Below, in pieces: positions 40,849 to 50,024 of a DNA stretch of 64,000 bases. The notes beneath the pieces were generated by a model. That model did no database searches and was not told where the DNA came from. It was given only the letters and a program-made list of their open reading frames with translations. This stretch comes from Nonomuraea glycinis. Its GTDB lineage: Bacteria; Actinomycetota; Actinomycetes; Streptosporangiales; Streptosporangiaceae. The stretch lies in assembly GCF_014646515.1 (NCBI RefSeq), contig NZ_BMNK01000019.1, forward strand, positions 33,890 to 97,889. The letters are read 5' to 3'. Both the position numbers and the translations under genes were made by a program. Position 1 is the stretch's first letter, and the number at the start of each line of letters is the position of its first letter.

Positions 40849-42002
40849 GAGCTGATCCTGTTGCGTTTCACGAGCTCCCTGGCGATGACGTTGCGCTGGA
40901 TCTCGTTGGTCCCTTCACCGAGGATCATCAGGGGCGCGTCGCGGAAGTACCGCTCGACGTCGAACTCGGTCGAGTAGCCGTACCCGCCGTGGATGCGCAT
41001 GGCGTCGAGGGCGATCTTCATGGCCGTCTCGGACGCGAACAGCTTGGCCATCCCGGCCTCCAGATCGGCTCGCTCACCCGAGTCGTACCGGCGGGCGGCG
41101 TACTGCACGAGCTGCCGCGCGGCCGTCAACTGGGTGGCCATGTCCGCGAGGTAGTTGCTGATGGACTGGTGCTTCCAGATGGGCTGCCCGAAGCTCTCCC
41201 GCTCCTGGCTGTACCGCACCGCGTCCTCCAACGCCGCGGCGCCGACGCCCAGCGCGCGCGAGGCCACCTGGATGCGGCCGATCTCCAGGCCGCGCATCAT
41301 CTGCGCGAAGCCCTGGCCCTCCTGCGTGCCGAGCAGCGCGGACCGGGGCACGCGGAGATCGTCGAAGGACAGCTCGCAGCTCTCGACGCCCTTGTAGCCG
41401 AGCTTCGGGAGGTCGCGCGACACCTCGAAGCCCGGCCCCTTCTCGATGAGCAGGACGCTGATGCCCCGGTGCGCCGGCTCGGCCGCCGGATCGGTGAGAC
41501 ACAGCAGGGCGATCAGCTGGGACCGCCGCGCGTTCGTGATCCAGGTCTTGGAGCCGTTGATCACGTACTCGTCGCCCTGCTTGCGCGCGACGGTGCGCAT
41601 GGCCTGGAGGTCGGATCCGCCGCCTGGTTCGGTCAGGGCCATGGTCGCCCGGATCTCGCCGGTGGCCATCTTCGGCAGGTAGGTGTCCTTCTGCTCCTGG
41701 GTTCCGTAGTTCAGCAGCAGCTTCGCGACCACGCTGTGCCCGCCCATGGCGCCGGCCAGGCTCATCCAGCCGCGGGCGAGCTCCTCGGTCACCGCGGCGT
41801 AGCAGGGCGCGGACACGGCGGCGTCGTTCCACGGCTCGGGGATGGCCAGCCCGTAGATGCCCATCTGTTTCATCTGCTCGATGAGGGCCTCGGGATAGGT
41901 GTCGGTGTGCTCGAGGTCCCGTACGACGGGCTTGACCTCATGGTCGACCCAGTCCCGTACCAGGGCGACGATCGCTGTCTCATCTGCGCTGAGCTCGTAC
42001 AT
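40845..42002 (-). CDS. Acyl-CoA dehydrogenase
   Basis: This 385-aa flavoprotein has the family signatures ALTEPGGGSDLQAM and TWITNARRSQ, and the C-terminal RIHGGYGYSTEFDVERYFRD. The latter contains the usual position of substrate-channel residues; the catalytic Glu lies just after, near ILGEGTNEIQ. It is first in the leftward operon, with start at 42002. In Pseudomonas an acyl-CoA dehydrogenase likewise accompanies the itaconate genes, though its exact role there is not settled. Confidence 0.87.
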   Translation of the reverse strand: MYELSADETAIVALVRDWVDHEVKPVVRDLEHTDTYPEALIEQMKQMGIYGLAIPEPWNDAAVSAPCYAAVTEELARGWMSLAGAMGGHSVVAKLLLNYGTQEQKDTYLPKMATGEIRATMALTEPGGGSDLQAMRTVARKQGDEYVINGSKTWITNARRSQLIALLCLTDPAAEPAHRGISVLLIEKGPGFEVSRDLPKLGYKGVESCELSFDDLRVPRSALLGTQEGQGFAQMMRGLEIGRIQVASRALGVGAAALEDAVRYSQERESFGQPIWKHQSISNYLADMATQLTAARQLVQYAARRYDSGERADLEAGMAKLFASETAMKIALDAMRIHGGYGYSTEFDVERYFRDAPLMILGEGTNEIQRNVIARELVKRNRISS

Positions 42003-42126
42003 GGTGGGCCTTTCGGAGCGGGTGGGTGCGCAGGGCTGCTTACATCTTGCTTTGTTATAGGTCGTACGGTGTAATGCTGATTTGTAATGACCCCAGGCGG
42101 TTCGCGCATGACGGCGGAAGGACTCG

Positions 42127-43062
42127 ATGGACCTCAAGCAGCTCACCGCGCTCGTGACCGTGAGCGACGTCGGTAGCGTCACCAAGGCGGCGCGCCTGCT
42201 TCACGTGGTGCAGCCCGCGGTCAGCCGGCACATCCGCTCCCTGGAGGAGGAGGTCGGCGTGCCGCTCTTCGAGCGCACCCGGCAGGGCATGACGCTCACC
42301 CCCGCCGGTGAGATCCTGACCGAGCGCGCCCGTCGCGCGCTCCTCGAACTGGAGCGGGCCCGGGCCGAGATCCGCCCGGATCGCGGGCCGGTCCAGGGGA
42401 TCGTGACGATCGGCCTGCTGGAGAGCACCGTCGAGATCCTCGCCGCGCCCCTGCTGGAGTCGGTGGCGCGGCAGCACCCGGGCGTCGAGCTGCGCCTGCT
42501 CAGCGCCTTCTCCGGCCATCTGCAGCAGTGGCTCGACGACGGCGATGTCGACATGACCCTGCTGTACAACCTGGAGTCGACACCCTCGATCTTCGTCACG
42601 CCGCTGCTCCACGAGTCGCTGTGGGCGGTCGCGCCGCCCGGCGCGGCTCTCGGCGCCGACGCGCTGACCTGGAAGCACGTGGCGGAGCAGCCCCTCGTGC
42701 TGCCCGTGGCCGGGCACGGCCTCCGGGTCCTGATCGACGAGGCGCTGCACATCACCGACGCCGAGCCCACGGTGGTGTGCCAGACCAACTCGATGCTGCT
42801 GCAGAAGAGGCTGGTGGCCTCGGGCAGCGGGTGGAGCGTCCTGCCCGCCGCGGGCGTCGCCGGGGACGTGGCGGCCGGACGGCTGAACGGCGGCCCGCTG
42901 ACCGAGCCCGAGGTGTCCCGCACCGTCGTCCTCGCCCTGCAACGCAGCGGCCGGGTGCCGGCCGCGGTGCAGGTGGTCGCGACCGAACTCGTCCGGGCCG
43001 CGCGCCGGCTGGTCAAGGACGGGGGATGGCCGACGGCCCGCGCCGTCGAGCGGTCAGACTGA
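42127..43062 (+). CDS. LysR family transcriptional regulator
   Basis: This 311-aa protein has a LysR helix-turn-helix (VTKAARLLHVVQPAVSRHIR) and a type-2 periplasmic-binding-like effector domain. It is divergent from the acyl-CoA dehydrogenase operon over a 124-bp intergenic region that includes TTATAGGTCGTACGGTGTAA, a T-n11-A-like site. By position it should activate the CoA-ester operon, as RipR/ItcR does for itaconate genes in other bacteria. Confidence 0.85.
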   Translation: MDLKQLTALVTVSDVGSVTKAARLLHVVQPAVSRHIRSLEEEVGVPLFERTRQGMTLTPAGEILTERARRALLELERARAEIRPDRGPVQGIVTIGLLESTVEILAAPLLESVARQHPGVELRLLSAFSGHLQQWLDDGDVDMTLLYNLESTPSIFVTPLLHESLWAVAPPGAALGADALTWKHVAEQPLVLPVAGHGLRVLIDEALHITDAEPTVVCQTNSMLLQKRLVASGSGWSVLPAAGVAGDVAAGRLNGGPLTEPEVSRTVVLALQRSGRVPAAVQVVATELVRAARRLVKDGGWPTARAVERSD

Positions 43063-43097
43063 GCCGGCCTGTTCGACGGCGGGCACCGTGACGGTCC

Positions 43098-44279
43098 TCA
43101 ATGATCCGTGCCCACGGCGGGGCCGCCGGCCAGCAGTCGCGCGCGAAGCGGCGCGGACCGCGCGATGTCCGCGATCGTGAGCGCCATCGCCAGCCCGCCG
43201 TCGCGGACGAACCGGTCGCCCTCCGGGCCTCCCGCGGCGACCGCGAAGGCGGCGGTGTGGTTGCCCTCCTCGGCCGGAAGGTCGAACGAGAGCATCGGGT
43301 GCAGGGCGGGGACGCGTTGCGAGACGTTCCCCATGTCGGTCGACCCGAACAGTTTGTCCGGATAGTCGGGGAAGGTGCGTCCGATGGCCTCCGCCTGAGC
43401 CTGAAAGGCGGCGGCCAGATCGTCGTCGTGATGGAACTCGCGGTAGAGGGAGGGCAGCAAGGCGAACTCGGCGGCGGTCCCGGTGGCGACGGCTCCGGCC
43501 TCGAAGCAGCGGCGCACCCGCTCCCACACCTCGTCGACCTCGTCGATCGTGTCGCCCCGGATCATGCACTCGACCACGGCGCGGTCGGCGATGACGTTGA
43601 CGGCGGAGCCCGCCTCCTTCACCACGTGGTGCACCAGGATGCCGTCCCGCAGCTGCTGCCGCAGCAGCCCGATGGCGACCTGGGCGACTACCGTCGCGTC
43701 GGCGGCGTTCAGCGCGCTCCACGGCCGCGAGGCGTGCCCGCCACGGCCGGTGTACGTGACCCGCCACGACCGCGACGCGCGGAACCGCGGCGCGACGACG
43801 TCCTTCAGCGACGGATGCACCATCATGGCGGCGTGCGTCCCGGCGAAGACGCCACGGTTCAGCATGATCTCCTTGCCGGTCCCGCTCTCCTCGGCGGGCG
43901 TGCCGAAGACCCGTACCGTCAGTCCCAGCTCCTCGGCGAACGGCGCCAGCGCGAGCGCGGCGCCCACGGCCGCTCCGGCGATGACGTTGTGACCGCACCC
44001 ATGGCCGATGCCGGGAAGCGCGTCCATCTCCGCGCAGATGCCGAACACCAGATCACCGGATCCCGCCGACGCCACGAAGGCCGTCGGCAGGTCGGCCACT
44101 CCCTTCTCGATCGTGAACGCCCCACCGCCTTCGAGGGCCGCGACGATCGACGCCGATGCCCGGTGTTCCTGGAACGCCGGCTCGGGATCGGCGTTGATCC
44201 GGTGTGAGAGGTCCAGGACCGCGTTCAGGTTCTGGTCGAACTCACGGGTGATCCGGTCGTTGATGTCGGTCATCGCCAC
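43098..44279 (-). CDS. M20-family amidohydrolase
   Basis: This 393-aa protein has HGCGHNVIAGAA (metal ligands), PAEESGTGKEIML with the general-base Glu, and a dimerisation-domain segment near VNVIADRA. It resembles M20D aminoacylase/AbgB-type amidohydrolases, which hydrolyse N-acyl amino acids or aminobenzoyl-glutamate. Its start overlaps the end of the dipeptidase gene by 10 bases, so the two are co-expressed. Substrate is undetermined. Confidence 0.83.
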   Translation of the reverse strand: MAMTDINDRITREFDQNLNAVLDLSHRINADPEPAFQEHRASASIVAALEGGGAFTIEKGVADLPTAFVASAGSGDLVFGICAEMDALPGIGHGCGHNVIAGAAVGAALALAPFAEELGLTVRVFGTPAEESGTGKEIMLNRGVFAGTHAAMMVHPSLKDVVAPRFRASRSWRVTYTGRGGHASRPWSALNAADATVVAQVAIGLLRQQLRDGILVHHVVKEAGSAVNVIADRAVVECMIRGDTIDEVDEVWERVRRCFEAGAVATGTAAEFALLPSLYREFHHDDDLAAAFQAQAEAIGRTFPDYPDKLFGSTDMGNVSQRVPALHPMLSFDLPAEEGNHTAAFAVAAGGPEGDRFVRDGGLAMALTIADIARSAPLRARLLAGGPAVGTDH

Positions 44280-45466
44280 ACCTCGTTAAGAAGCCGAAGG
44301 ATGTTGCCGCCCAGGACGGCCTGGATCTCGCTGTCGCTGTAGCCGTGCTCGACGAGCCATCCGGTGATGTTGCGGAAGTTCTCGCTCGGGTTCTCCAGCC
44401 CGTCGACGTGCGCGACCCGGTCGTAGGCGACGTCGGTCGGCGTGAGACCGAGTTGTCCGCTGATCGCGTGGTGGAAACCCACGTGGTCGCCGTACAGGGT
44501 GTCCGGGCCGAACGCGACGTGCTCGATGCCCATCAGGTCGACCGCGTAGGTGAAGTGATCCATCACCGACTCGATCGTGTGCGTGCGGTGGTCGTAGGAC
44601 ACGGTGGTGTGCGGCGCCGCTTCGAGGCCCAGGACGCCGCCACGCTCCGCGCATGCCCGCAGCACCTCGTCCGGCTTCATGCGGGCGATCGGCCACACCC
44701 CGCGGGCGCCGGCGTGGGTGATCGCGACCGGCTTCGAGGAGGCCTCGATCGCCTCCAGGGAGGTCCGGTCGCCGGCATGGGAGACGTCGATGAGGACGCC
44801 CAGCGCGTTCATGCGCCGCACCGCGCGCCGGCCGAAGGCCGTCAGACCTTCGTCTTTGGGGTCCTTCTGTCCGCTTCCGAGGGTGTTCGCCGTGGCGTAG
44901 ACCAGGCCCATCTGCCGGATCCCCAGGCCGTAGAGCACGTCGATGCGGTCCAGCTCGGTCCCGATCGGTCCCACGGACTCGGTGCCCATGACGAAGGCGA
45001 GGCGGCCGTCGCGCTTGGCGTCGAGGATGTCCCGGACCGTGTGCGCCACCACGACCCCGTCCTGGTGGGCGAGGTCCGCCAGGCGCATGCCGAGCGTCGT
45101 GATCAGGTCGTCCCACTGCCATCCCGACGGGGTCGAGCTCCCGATGACGCCGAACCAGTTGTCGAAGATCGCCGTCAGTCCGGATCGCCGCAGTTCGGTG
45201 AAGGCCGTGAACTCCCGCGTGGTCCGCAGGAAGGCGGACACGTCGCTCTGGTCCGCAGGGAACAGTTGGGGATGGTCGTGGAAGCTGATCACCACGTTGT
45301 CCGCGAGCAGTCGTTCGACCCGTGCCACCTGCTCCTCGTCCAGTGCGGCGGCGAAACCGCTCCGGCGATGGCGGGGATCGGACAGCTCGACGGCGGGGAA
45401 GTCGATCCCGCGCCGCATGTACGGGAACGACTCGTAGTCGGACGGCCTGGCCACCGGGCTGGACAT
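44270..45466 (-). CDS. M19 (renal dipeptidase-type) zinc peptidase
   Basis: This 398-aa protein has the M19 layout: SFHDHP in place of the usual DGHND-type motif, MGTESV with the bridging Glu, LIDVSHAGDR, ITHAGARGV and GPDTLYGDH near the C-terminus. M19 enzymes hydrolyse dipeptides, including D-containing ones, with two zinc ions. The ATG at 45466 follows GAGAGAGGC; the longer ORF would run through a repeated ATTGCnGTAC motif in the promoter. It is coupled to the M20 gene. Confidence 0.82.
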   Translation of the reverse strand: MSSPVARPSDYESFPYMRRGIDFPAVELSDPRHRRSGFAAALDEEQVARVERLLADNVVISFHDHPQLFPADQSDVSAFLRTTREFTAFTELRRSGLTAIFDNWFGVIGSSTPSGWQWDDLITTLGMRLADLAHQDGVVVAHTVRDILDAKRDGRLAFVMGTESVGPIGTELDRIDVLYGLGIRQMGLVYATANTLGSGQKDPKDEGLTAFGRRAVRRMNALGVLIDVSHAGDRTSLEAIEASSKPVAITHAGARGVWPIARMKPDEVLRACAERGGVLGLEAAPHTTVSYDHRTHTIESVMDHFTYAVDLMGIEHVAFGPDTLYGDHVGFHHAISGQLGLTPTDVAYDRVAHVDGLENPSENFRNITGWLVEHGYSDSEIQAVLGGNILRLLNEVWR

Positions 45467-45497
45467 GGAATGTCGCCTCTCTCGAGCTTCGTGCCGT

Positions 45498-45527
45498 ATT
45501 GCGGTACGCTGTTCTGCATTGCAGTAC
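45498..45527. promoter_or_regulatory. Direct-repeat operator ATTGCrGTAC before the dipeptidase gene
   Basis: ATTGCGGTAC (45498-45507) and ATTGCAGTAC (45518-45527) are direct repeats exactly 20 bp apart, upstream of the M19 gene. Related TGCAGTAC and GGTACGCT sequences occur before the CapA gene (46702-46709) and before the IclR gene (46798-46805), suggesting one shared regulator. Confidence 0.5.
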
Positions 45528-45555
45528 AAACTGTGGCAGTCGTCACGTTCCGCTG

Positions 45556-46683
45556 TCAACGTCCGACCGGCCGGCGTCGTACGGACCCGTCGTCGTCCAC
45601 CACGACGGACGGGTCCAGATCCCTCGACGCCTCCGCGAACCGCGCGAGGATCGAGGCCGCCACCTCGGGTCGCGGCATGATCGGCTGGCTGTCCTGATCG
45701 AGCTCGACGGGCTCGACCCGGAGCGTGGGCGCGTCGGCCACCCCCAGCCGCACCTGGAACACCGCACTCTCATACCACGGGCCTTTCAACAGGACCGGCC
45801 GGTAGGGGGCGAACGGGTGCGCGTCCTCCCGGGCGACCATCGAGTCCGGGCTCCACCCGTCGCACCAGTCGAAGACGAAGTTTCCCGTCGAGTAGAGGAT
45901 CAGTCCGTGCGCATAGAACTCCACGGGGTGCAGGCAGTGCGGATGGTGCCCGATGATGAGGTCCGCTCCGGCGTCGATCAGGCGCCGTGCCAGGGGTCGC
46001 TGATACTGCGCCAGGGGTCCTTGCGCCGTCGGCAGATAGGGGAAGGGAACTCCCCAGTGCAGCGCCACCACGACGAAGTCGCTGCTCTTCTTGGCCTCGC
46101 CGATCAGGGCCTCGGCCGCTCGGACATCCGGCTCATGCGCGCTGGAGTGCACGAACGGAGGCGTGCCGGGCGTCTCCTCCAGGAAGCCGGTGTCGTACTC
46201 GAAGCTCTGCCGTACCCGGATCGCACCGATGCCCGCCCGGTCGGGAGTGGCGTCGTAGCCCAGCGGAAGCGCGGAGCAGAAGCTGAAGAAGGCGAGGGTG
46301 CTCCCGCCGGCGGACACGACCCGGGGGCCGGTCGCCTCGGTGACCGACTCGCCGAAGCCGGCATGCAGGACTCCTGCCGCGTCCAGCGCCCGCACGGTGT
46401 CGCGCATGCCGTCGGCGCCGTAGTCCATCGCGTGGTTCGTCGCCAGCGACACCAGGTCGACGCCGAGTCCCGCCAGTTCCGCCGCGCCCGCCGTCGGCGC
46501 GCGCATGGCGACCAGTTTCTCGGCGCGCTGCCCGGCCGCGGTGAGCGGAGCCTCCAGATTGCCGATCGTCAGATCCCCGCTCCGCAGCAGCCCGAACGCG
46601 GAGTCGCCCGGTCCAGGGCGGTTCACGACCGGGCGCCGCGGCCACCCTGATACGACGACGTCTCCTACGACGGTGAGATCCAT
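45556..46683 (-). CDS. CapA family protein (calcineurin-like phosphoesterase fold)
   Basis: This 375-aa protein matches CapA/PgsA-type metallophosphoesterase-like proteins: VVGDVVVSG, GNLEAPLT, SLATNHAMDYG, VVALHWG and IIGHHPH. CapA proteins act in poly-gamma-glutamate synthesis, but many homologues lie in peptide-degradation operons with no polymer genes, as here. No signal or transmembrane helix is seen. It is probably in the same operon as the M19 and M20 genes, 89 bases upstream of them. Confidence 0.8.
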   Translation of the reverse strand: MDLTVVGDVVVSGWPRRPVVNRPGPGDSAFGLLRSGDLTIGNLEAPLTAAGQRAEKLVAMRAPTAGAAELAGLGVDLVSLATNHAMDYGADGMRDTVRALDAAGVLHAGFGESVTEATGPRVVSAGGSTLAFFSFCSALPLGYDATPDRAGIGAIRVRQSFEYDTGFLEETPGTPPFVHSSAHEPDVRAAEALIGEAKKSSDFVVVALHWGVPFPYLPTAQGPLAQYQRPLARRLIDAGADLIIGHHPHCLHPVEFYAHGLILYSTGNFVFDWCDGWSPDSMVAREDAHPFAPYRPVLLKGPWYESAVFQVRLGVADAPTLRVEPVELDQDSQPIMPRPEVAASILARFAEASRDLDPSVVVDDDGSVRRRPVGR

Positions 46684-46815
46684 GGATCGTCCGTTCCACT
46701 ATGCAGTACGACGTGCCGCATGGTAGTCCGATGGTGACGTGGCGGTAAAGAGGTGCGCTCCGGACTGTGCCGCGATGAGGCATGGCTTAGTGCTGAGTGG
46801 TACGCTCGACTCCCC

Positions 46816-47631
46816 ATGAGCACCGGAAAAGGCGACGACGACACGCCTGCCCAGGACAGGCCGGCCAGCGGCATCCGGACGATGAACAGCGTGCTGAGCA
46901 CGCTCCGCGTTTTCGAAGAAGTCGCCGTGCGACAGCCGATCGGCGTCTCGGAGCTGTCCCGCGTCACGCGCATCCCGAAGAGCTCGGTCCAGCGGTGCCT
47001 GGTGACACTCCAGCAGGCCGGCTGGCTGAGAGTCGTGGACCCTGAGCACGCGCGCTGGGGCGTGACGATGAAGGTGCTGGCCCTCGGGCTGCGCGGGGCC
47101 GGCGAGCAGGACCTCAGAGAGCTGGCGGGACCGGCGATGAAGCGCCTCTCGGCCGAGGCGGACGAGACCGTCTTCCTCGGGGTGGGCGACGGCGAAGAGT
47201 GCGTCATCGTCGCACGGGAGGACAGCACGCAGGTCGTCCGCGCGTTCCTCGACATCGGCGCTCGCCTGCCGCTCCGCGCCACGTCGGCCGGTGTCGCGAT
47301 CATGTCGCGCCTGGAGGCCGCCGAGGTCGACCGGCTGCTGCGGCCCGAGTTCAAGGAGTTCGCGGGCACGCCCATGCCGAGCTCCGAAGAGCTCCGGCAG
47401 GAGATCGCCCGGACCGCCGAGCGTGGTTACGCGCTCAACATGTCGTCGTGGTACCACCCGCCGTACGTCGCCTCCATCGGCGCGGCCATCACGGACGCGG
47501 AGGGACGACCCGTCGCGGCGCTCGCGCTGGCCATCCCGGAGATGCGCTACGACCACTCCCGGCGGGACGCGCTGGCGCGGATGACCGTCGCGGCGGCGGA
47601 TGAGATCAGCCGACTGATCTCATCCGCCTAG
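46816..47631 (+). CDS. IclR family transcriptional regulator
   Basis: This 271-aa protein has the IclR N-terminal winged helix (IGVSELSRVTRIPKSSVQRCL) and a C-terminal GAF-like effector domain (ATSAGVAIMSRL, RGYALNMSSWY). It is divergent from the CapA-M19-M20 genes, and GTAC-containing repeats lie upstream of both sets. It probably controls them in response to a small acid. ATG at 46816 fits the domain start. Confidence 0.87.
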   Translation: MSTGKGDDDTPAQDRPASGIRTMNSVLSTLRVFEEVAVRQPIGVSELSRVTRIPKSSVQRCLVTLQQAGWLRVVDPEHARWGVTMKVLALGLRGAGEQDLRELAGPAMKRLSAEADETVFLGVGDGEECVIVAREDSTQVVRAFLDIGARLPLRATSAGVAIMSRLEAAEVDRLLRPEFKEFAGTPMPSSEELRQEIARTAERGYALNMSSWYHPPYVASIGAAITDAEGRPVAALALAIPEMRYDHSRRDALARMTVAAADEISRLISSA

Positions 47632-47649
47632 CCTCCAGCGGCGGTCGCG

Positions 47650-48780
47650 TTAACGGGTCCCCTCGGTGGAGGGCGCGAATCCCTCGAAACCGCCGTCGCG
47701 CTTGGCGAGCCAGTAGGCGATGCGGGACGGTGCCTGCGCGTACGGATCGGGCACCCCGAGCTTTCGGGCGGCGTCCATGGGCCAGTTCGGGTTGTAGAGC
47801 AGCTCGCGGCCCAGTGCGACGAGATCCGCCCGGCCCTGTTCGATGATCGCCTGGGCCTGCTTGGCGTGCACGATGTGCCCGACCGCCATCGTCCTGATCC
47901 CGGTACGTGCCCGCACCTCCTCCGCGTAGGGCACCTGGTAGCCGTAACCCGCGCTCGCGGTGTCGAAGACGGGCCGGCCCGTGAGGCTCCCCGAGCTGCA
48001 GTCGATGACATCCACCTCATGTCCGCGCAGCTCCCGTACCAACTCGACGGTCTGGTCGATCCCCCAGTCGACGTCCACGCAGGACAGGCGGACGAACAGG
48101 GGCTTGTCGGCCGGCCAGACGGTCCGGATTCCGTCGATGATCTCCATGAGAAGCCGGGAGCGGTTCTCCGGCGATCCGCCGTAGTCGTCCGTGCGATGGT
48201 TCGACAGCGGCGAGAGGAAGGTGTGGATCAGGTAACCATGCGCCGCCTGCACCTCAAGGACGTCGTATCCGGCCTCCTGTGCCCGCCGCGCCGCGTGCGC
48301 CCATGCGTCCACCGTCTCCTGGATGTCGCGCAGCGACATCTCGATGGGCAGGTTGTAGCCGTCGAGCATGACGGGTAACGGGCTGGGGCCCAGCACCTGC
48401 CAGTCCTCGGCGGCCGGGGGATTGGGCTCGCGCCAGGCCCACGGTGGATTCCGGCGACCCTTGCGACCGGCATGGATGAGCTGGATGCCCGGCACGGCGC
48501 CGCCGGCCCTCACGAGGTCGACCAGTCGCGCGTAGTGCGGCACCAGGCTGTCGTCCCAGATGCCAAGGTCGCCAACGGTGCCCCGGCCCTTGCGGTCGAC
48601 GGTCGTGCCCTCCTGGAAGATCAGGCCGGCGCCGCCCTCGGCGAGCCGGCCGAGGTGCACGGCGTGCGTGTCCGTCGGCATGCCGTCCACGCCGGAGTAC
48701 TGCCACATCGGAGAGGCCACCACCCGGTTCTTGAGCCGCACTCCTCGGATCTCGAGCGGGCTGAAGAGGTCATGGGACAT
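47650..48780 (-). CDS. Old-yellow-enzyme family NADH:flavin oxidoreductase
   Basis: This 376-aa TIM-barrel flavoprotein resembles YqjM/NamA ene-reductases: LFSPLEIRGVRLKNRVVASP, then IQLIHAGRKGR and VRLSCVDVDWG. The position normally held by a redox-tuning Cys (SPMCxYS) is Trp here (SPMWQYS), which should alter flavin potential or the substrate pocket. The ATG at 48780 follows GGGAG and gives the usual N-terminus. It likely reduces an activated alkene or oxidises a related compound; substrate is unknown. Confidence 0.85.
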   Translation of the reverse strand: MSHDLFSPLEIRGVRLKNRVVASPMWQYSGVDGMPTDTHAVHLGRLAEGGAGLIFQEGTTVDRKGRGTVGDLGIWDDSLVPHYARLVDLVRAGGAVPGIQLIHAGRKGRRNPPWAWREPNPPAAEDWQVLGPSPLPVMLDGYNLPIEMSLRDIQETVDAWAHAARRAQEAGYDVLEVQAAHGYLIHTFLSPLSNHRTDDYGGSPENRSRLLMEIIDGIRTVWPADKPLFVRLSCVDVDWGIDQTVELVRELRGHEVDVIDCSSGSLTGRPVFDTASAGYGYQVPYAEEVRARTGIRTMAVGHIVHAKQAQAIIEQGRADLVALGRELLYNPNWPMDAARKLGVPDPYAQAPSRIAYWLAKRDGGFEGFAPSTEGTR

Positions 48781-48915
48781 GCGCGTACTCCCTTGGCCGG
48801 CAGGTCCGGTGGCGACGCCAGGGCGCGCGACGTCCATGGCCGGCCATGGCATGGACAAGCAGTGACGACCAGGAGCACTGGTGCGGCACTCGGCGTGTCA
48901 AAGCACCGATCGTCG

Positions 48916-48944
48916 TTGACGCGGCAGGGTGCTGTTATTAAAGT
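48916..48944 (+). promoter_or_regulatory. Sigma-70-like promoter before the alpha/beta-hydrolase gene
   Basis: TTGACG (48916-48921) and TAAAGT (48939-48944) are separated by 17 bases, close to the primary-sigma-factor consensus. Transcription would begin near 48951, which rules out the ATG at 48946 and supports the start at 48994. Confidence 0.6.
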
Positions 48945-48993
48945 CATGCTACCAAACGACACGGCGTTTCATCATGCGGCACAAGGGGTTCTC

Positions 48994-49872
48994 ATGGCAG
49001 GAGCAAGCAGGACTGCGACGAACCGTGAGGTTCGGCGTTCGGGCGACACGACGATTCGCTACACGATCGGTGGCCCGGCCGACGGGACCACCGTGATCCT
49101 GATTCATGGCTGGGGCTGCAACCGCACCGACTTCGACGCGATCACCACCTACCTTCCTGACCACTGTCGGGTCATCGCGATCGATCTCGCCGAGCACGGC
49201 GAGTCGCGTTCGACGCGGGACATCTGGACGATGGAGGAGTTCGCTCGCGACGTGGCGGCGGTGCTGGAGGCCGAGTCGGTCGACACGTGTGTCGTGGCCG
49301 GGCACTCCCTCGGCGGGGCGGTCGCCGTCGAGGTCGGCCGACTGCTTCCCGGCACGGTCACGCACGTGGTCACGCTCGACGCGCTGCACTACGTCTTCCT
49401 GTTCGGCGCGCTGGACGAGCAGCAGACGAAGGAGATGCTGCGGCCCCTGGACGACGACTTCGCCGGGCTGGTGCGCGGCATGGTCGAGGCGGGCTCGCCG
49501 GCCGGCACCGATCCGGCTCTCAAGGACGTGTACTTCCAGAAGATCGTCTCCGTGCGCCAGCCGGCGGGCAGGCGGGCGTTCGAGGGCCTGGTGCGCTGGA
49601 ACATGGAAGAGGCGCTGGCCGAGGCGAAGCAGCCGATCACGGTGTTCGGGGTGCGGGACCTGGTCACGCAGGAGGCGATCGATCAGCTTGGGGACCGCGT
49701 CGACGTCGTGCTCGTCGACCTGGGGAGCCATCACTTCCCGGTGGAGGCTCCCGAGGGAACGGCCAGGCTGCTGGCCGAGGTGGTGGCCGGGCAGGGTCGA
49801 GGGGCGGAAGACGCGTCCGCCGGCCAGGCGCGCGCCGACGGCGCGGACCGGCGTGGAGACGGGCTCACGTAG
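48994..49872 (+). CDS. Alpha/beta-hydrolase fold protein
   Basis: This 292-aa protein has the oxyanion-loop HGWGCNRTDF, nucleophile Ser in AGHSLGGA, and His in GSHHFP. It resembles esterases, haloperoxidase-like and C-C bond hydrolases of the same fold. No signal peptide is seen. The ATG at 48994 has AAGGGG upstream and matches the predicted transcription start. The last ~35 residues are low complexity (Gly, Ala, Asp, Arg). Substrate is unknown. Confidence 0.82.
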   Translation: MAGASRTATNREVRRSGDTTIRYTIGGPADGTTVILIHGWGCNRTDFDAITTYLPDHCRVIAIDLAEHGESRSTRDIWTMEEFARDVAAVLEAESVDTCVVAGHSLGGAVAVEVGRLLPGTVTHVVTLDALHYVFLFGALDEQQTKEMLRPLDDDFAGLVRGMVEAGSPAGTDPALKDVYFQKIVSVRQPAGRRAFEGLVRWNMEEALAEAKQPITVFGVRDLVTQEAIDQLGDRVDVVLVDLGSHHFPVEAPEGTARLLAEVVAGQGRGAEDASAGQARADGADRRGDGLT

Positions 49873-49914
49873 CCGCACGGCGCGGCCGGCACGGGGGGCC
49901 GTCTGTGAGCTGCA

Positions 49915-49924
49915 TGCTATAGCA
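49915..49924. promoter_or_regulatory. TGCTATAGCA palindrome before the secreted hydrolase gene
   Basis: TGCTATAGCA is a perfect 10-bp palindrome about 100 bases before the TTG start at 50025. It matches the TGCTnnAGCA form found before the two GntR genes (36058 and 51496) and may be bound by one of those regulators. Confidence 0.5.
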
Positions 49925-50024
49925 CATAGAACGTTACGCTCGTCGGGCGGTCCCAGCACGGGACGGTTTCCCTTGTTCCCGACCCGACGCGTCGGTCGCA
50001 CCGAGCACCTGAAGGAGTAACTCC

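Noticed and set aside
48946..48993. Hydrolase start at 48946
   Set aside because: It would precede or coincide with the predicted transcription start from the promoter at 48916-48944; the ATG at 48994 has a ribosome-binding site.
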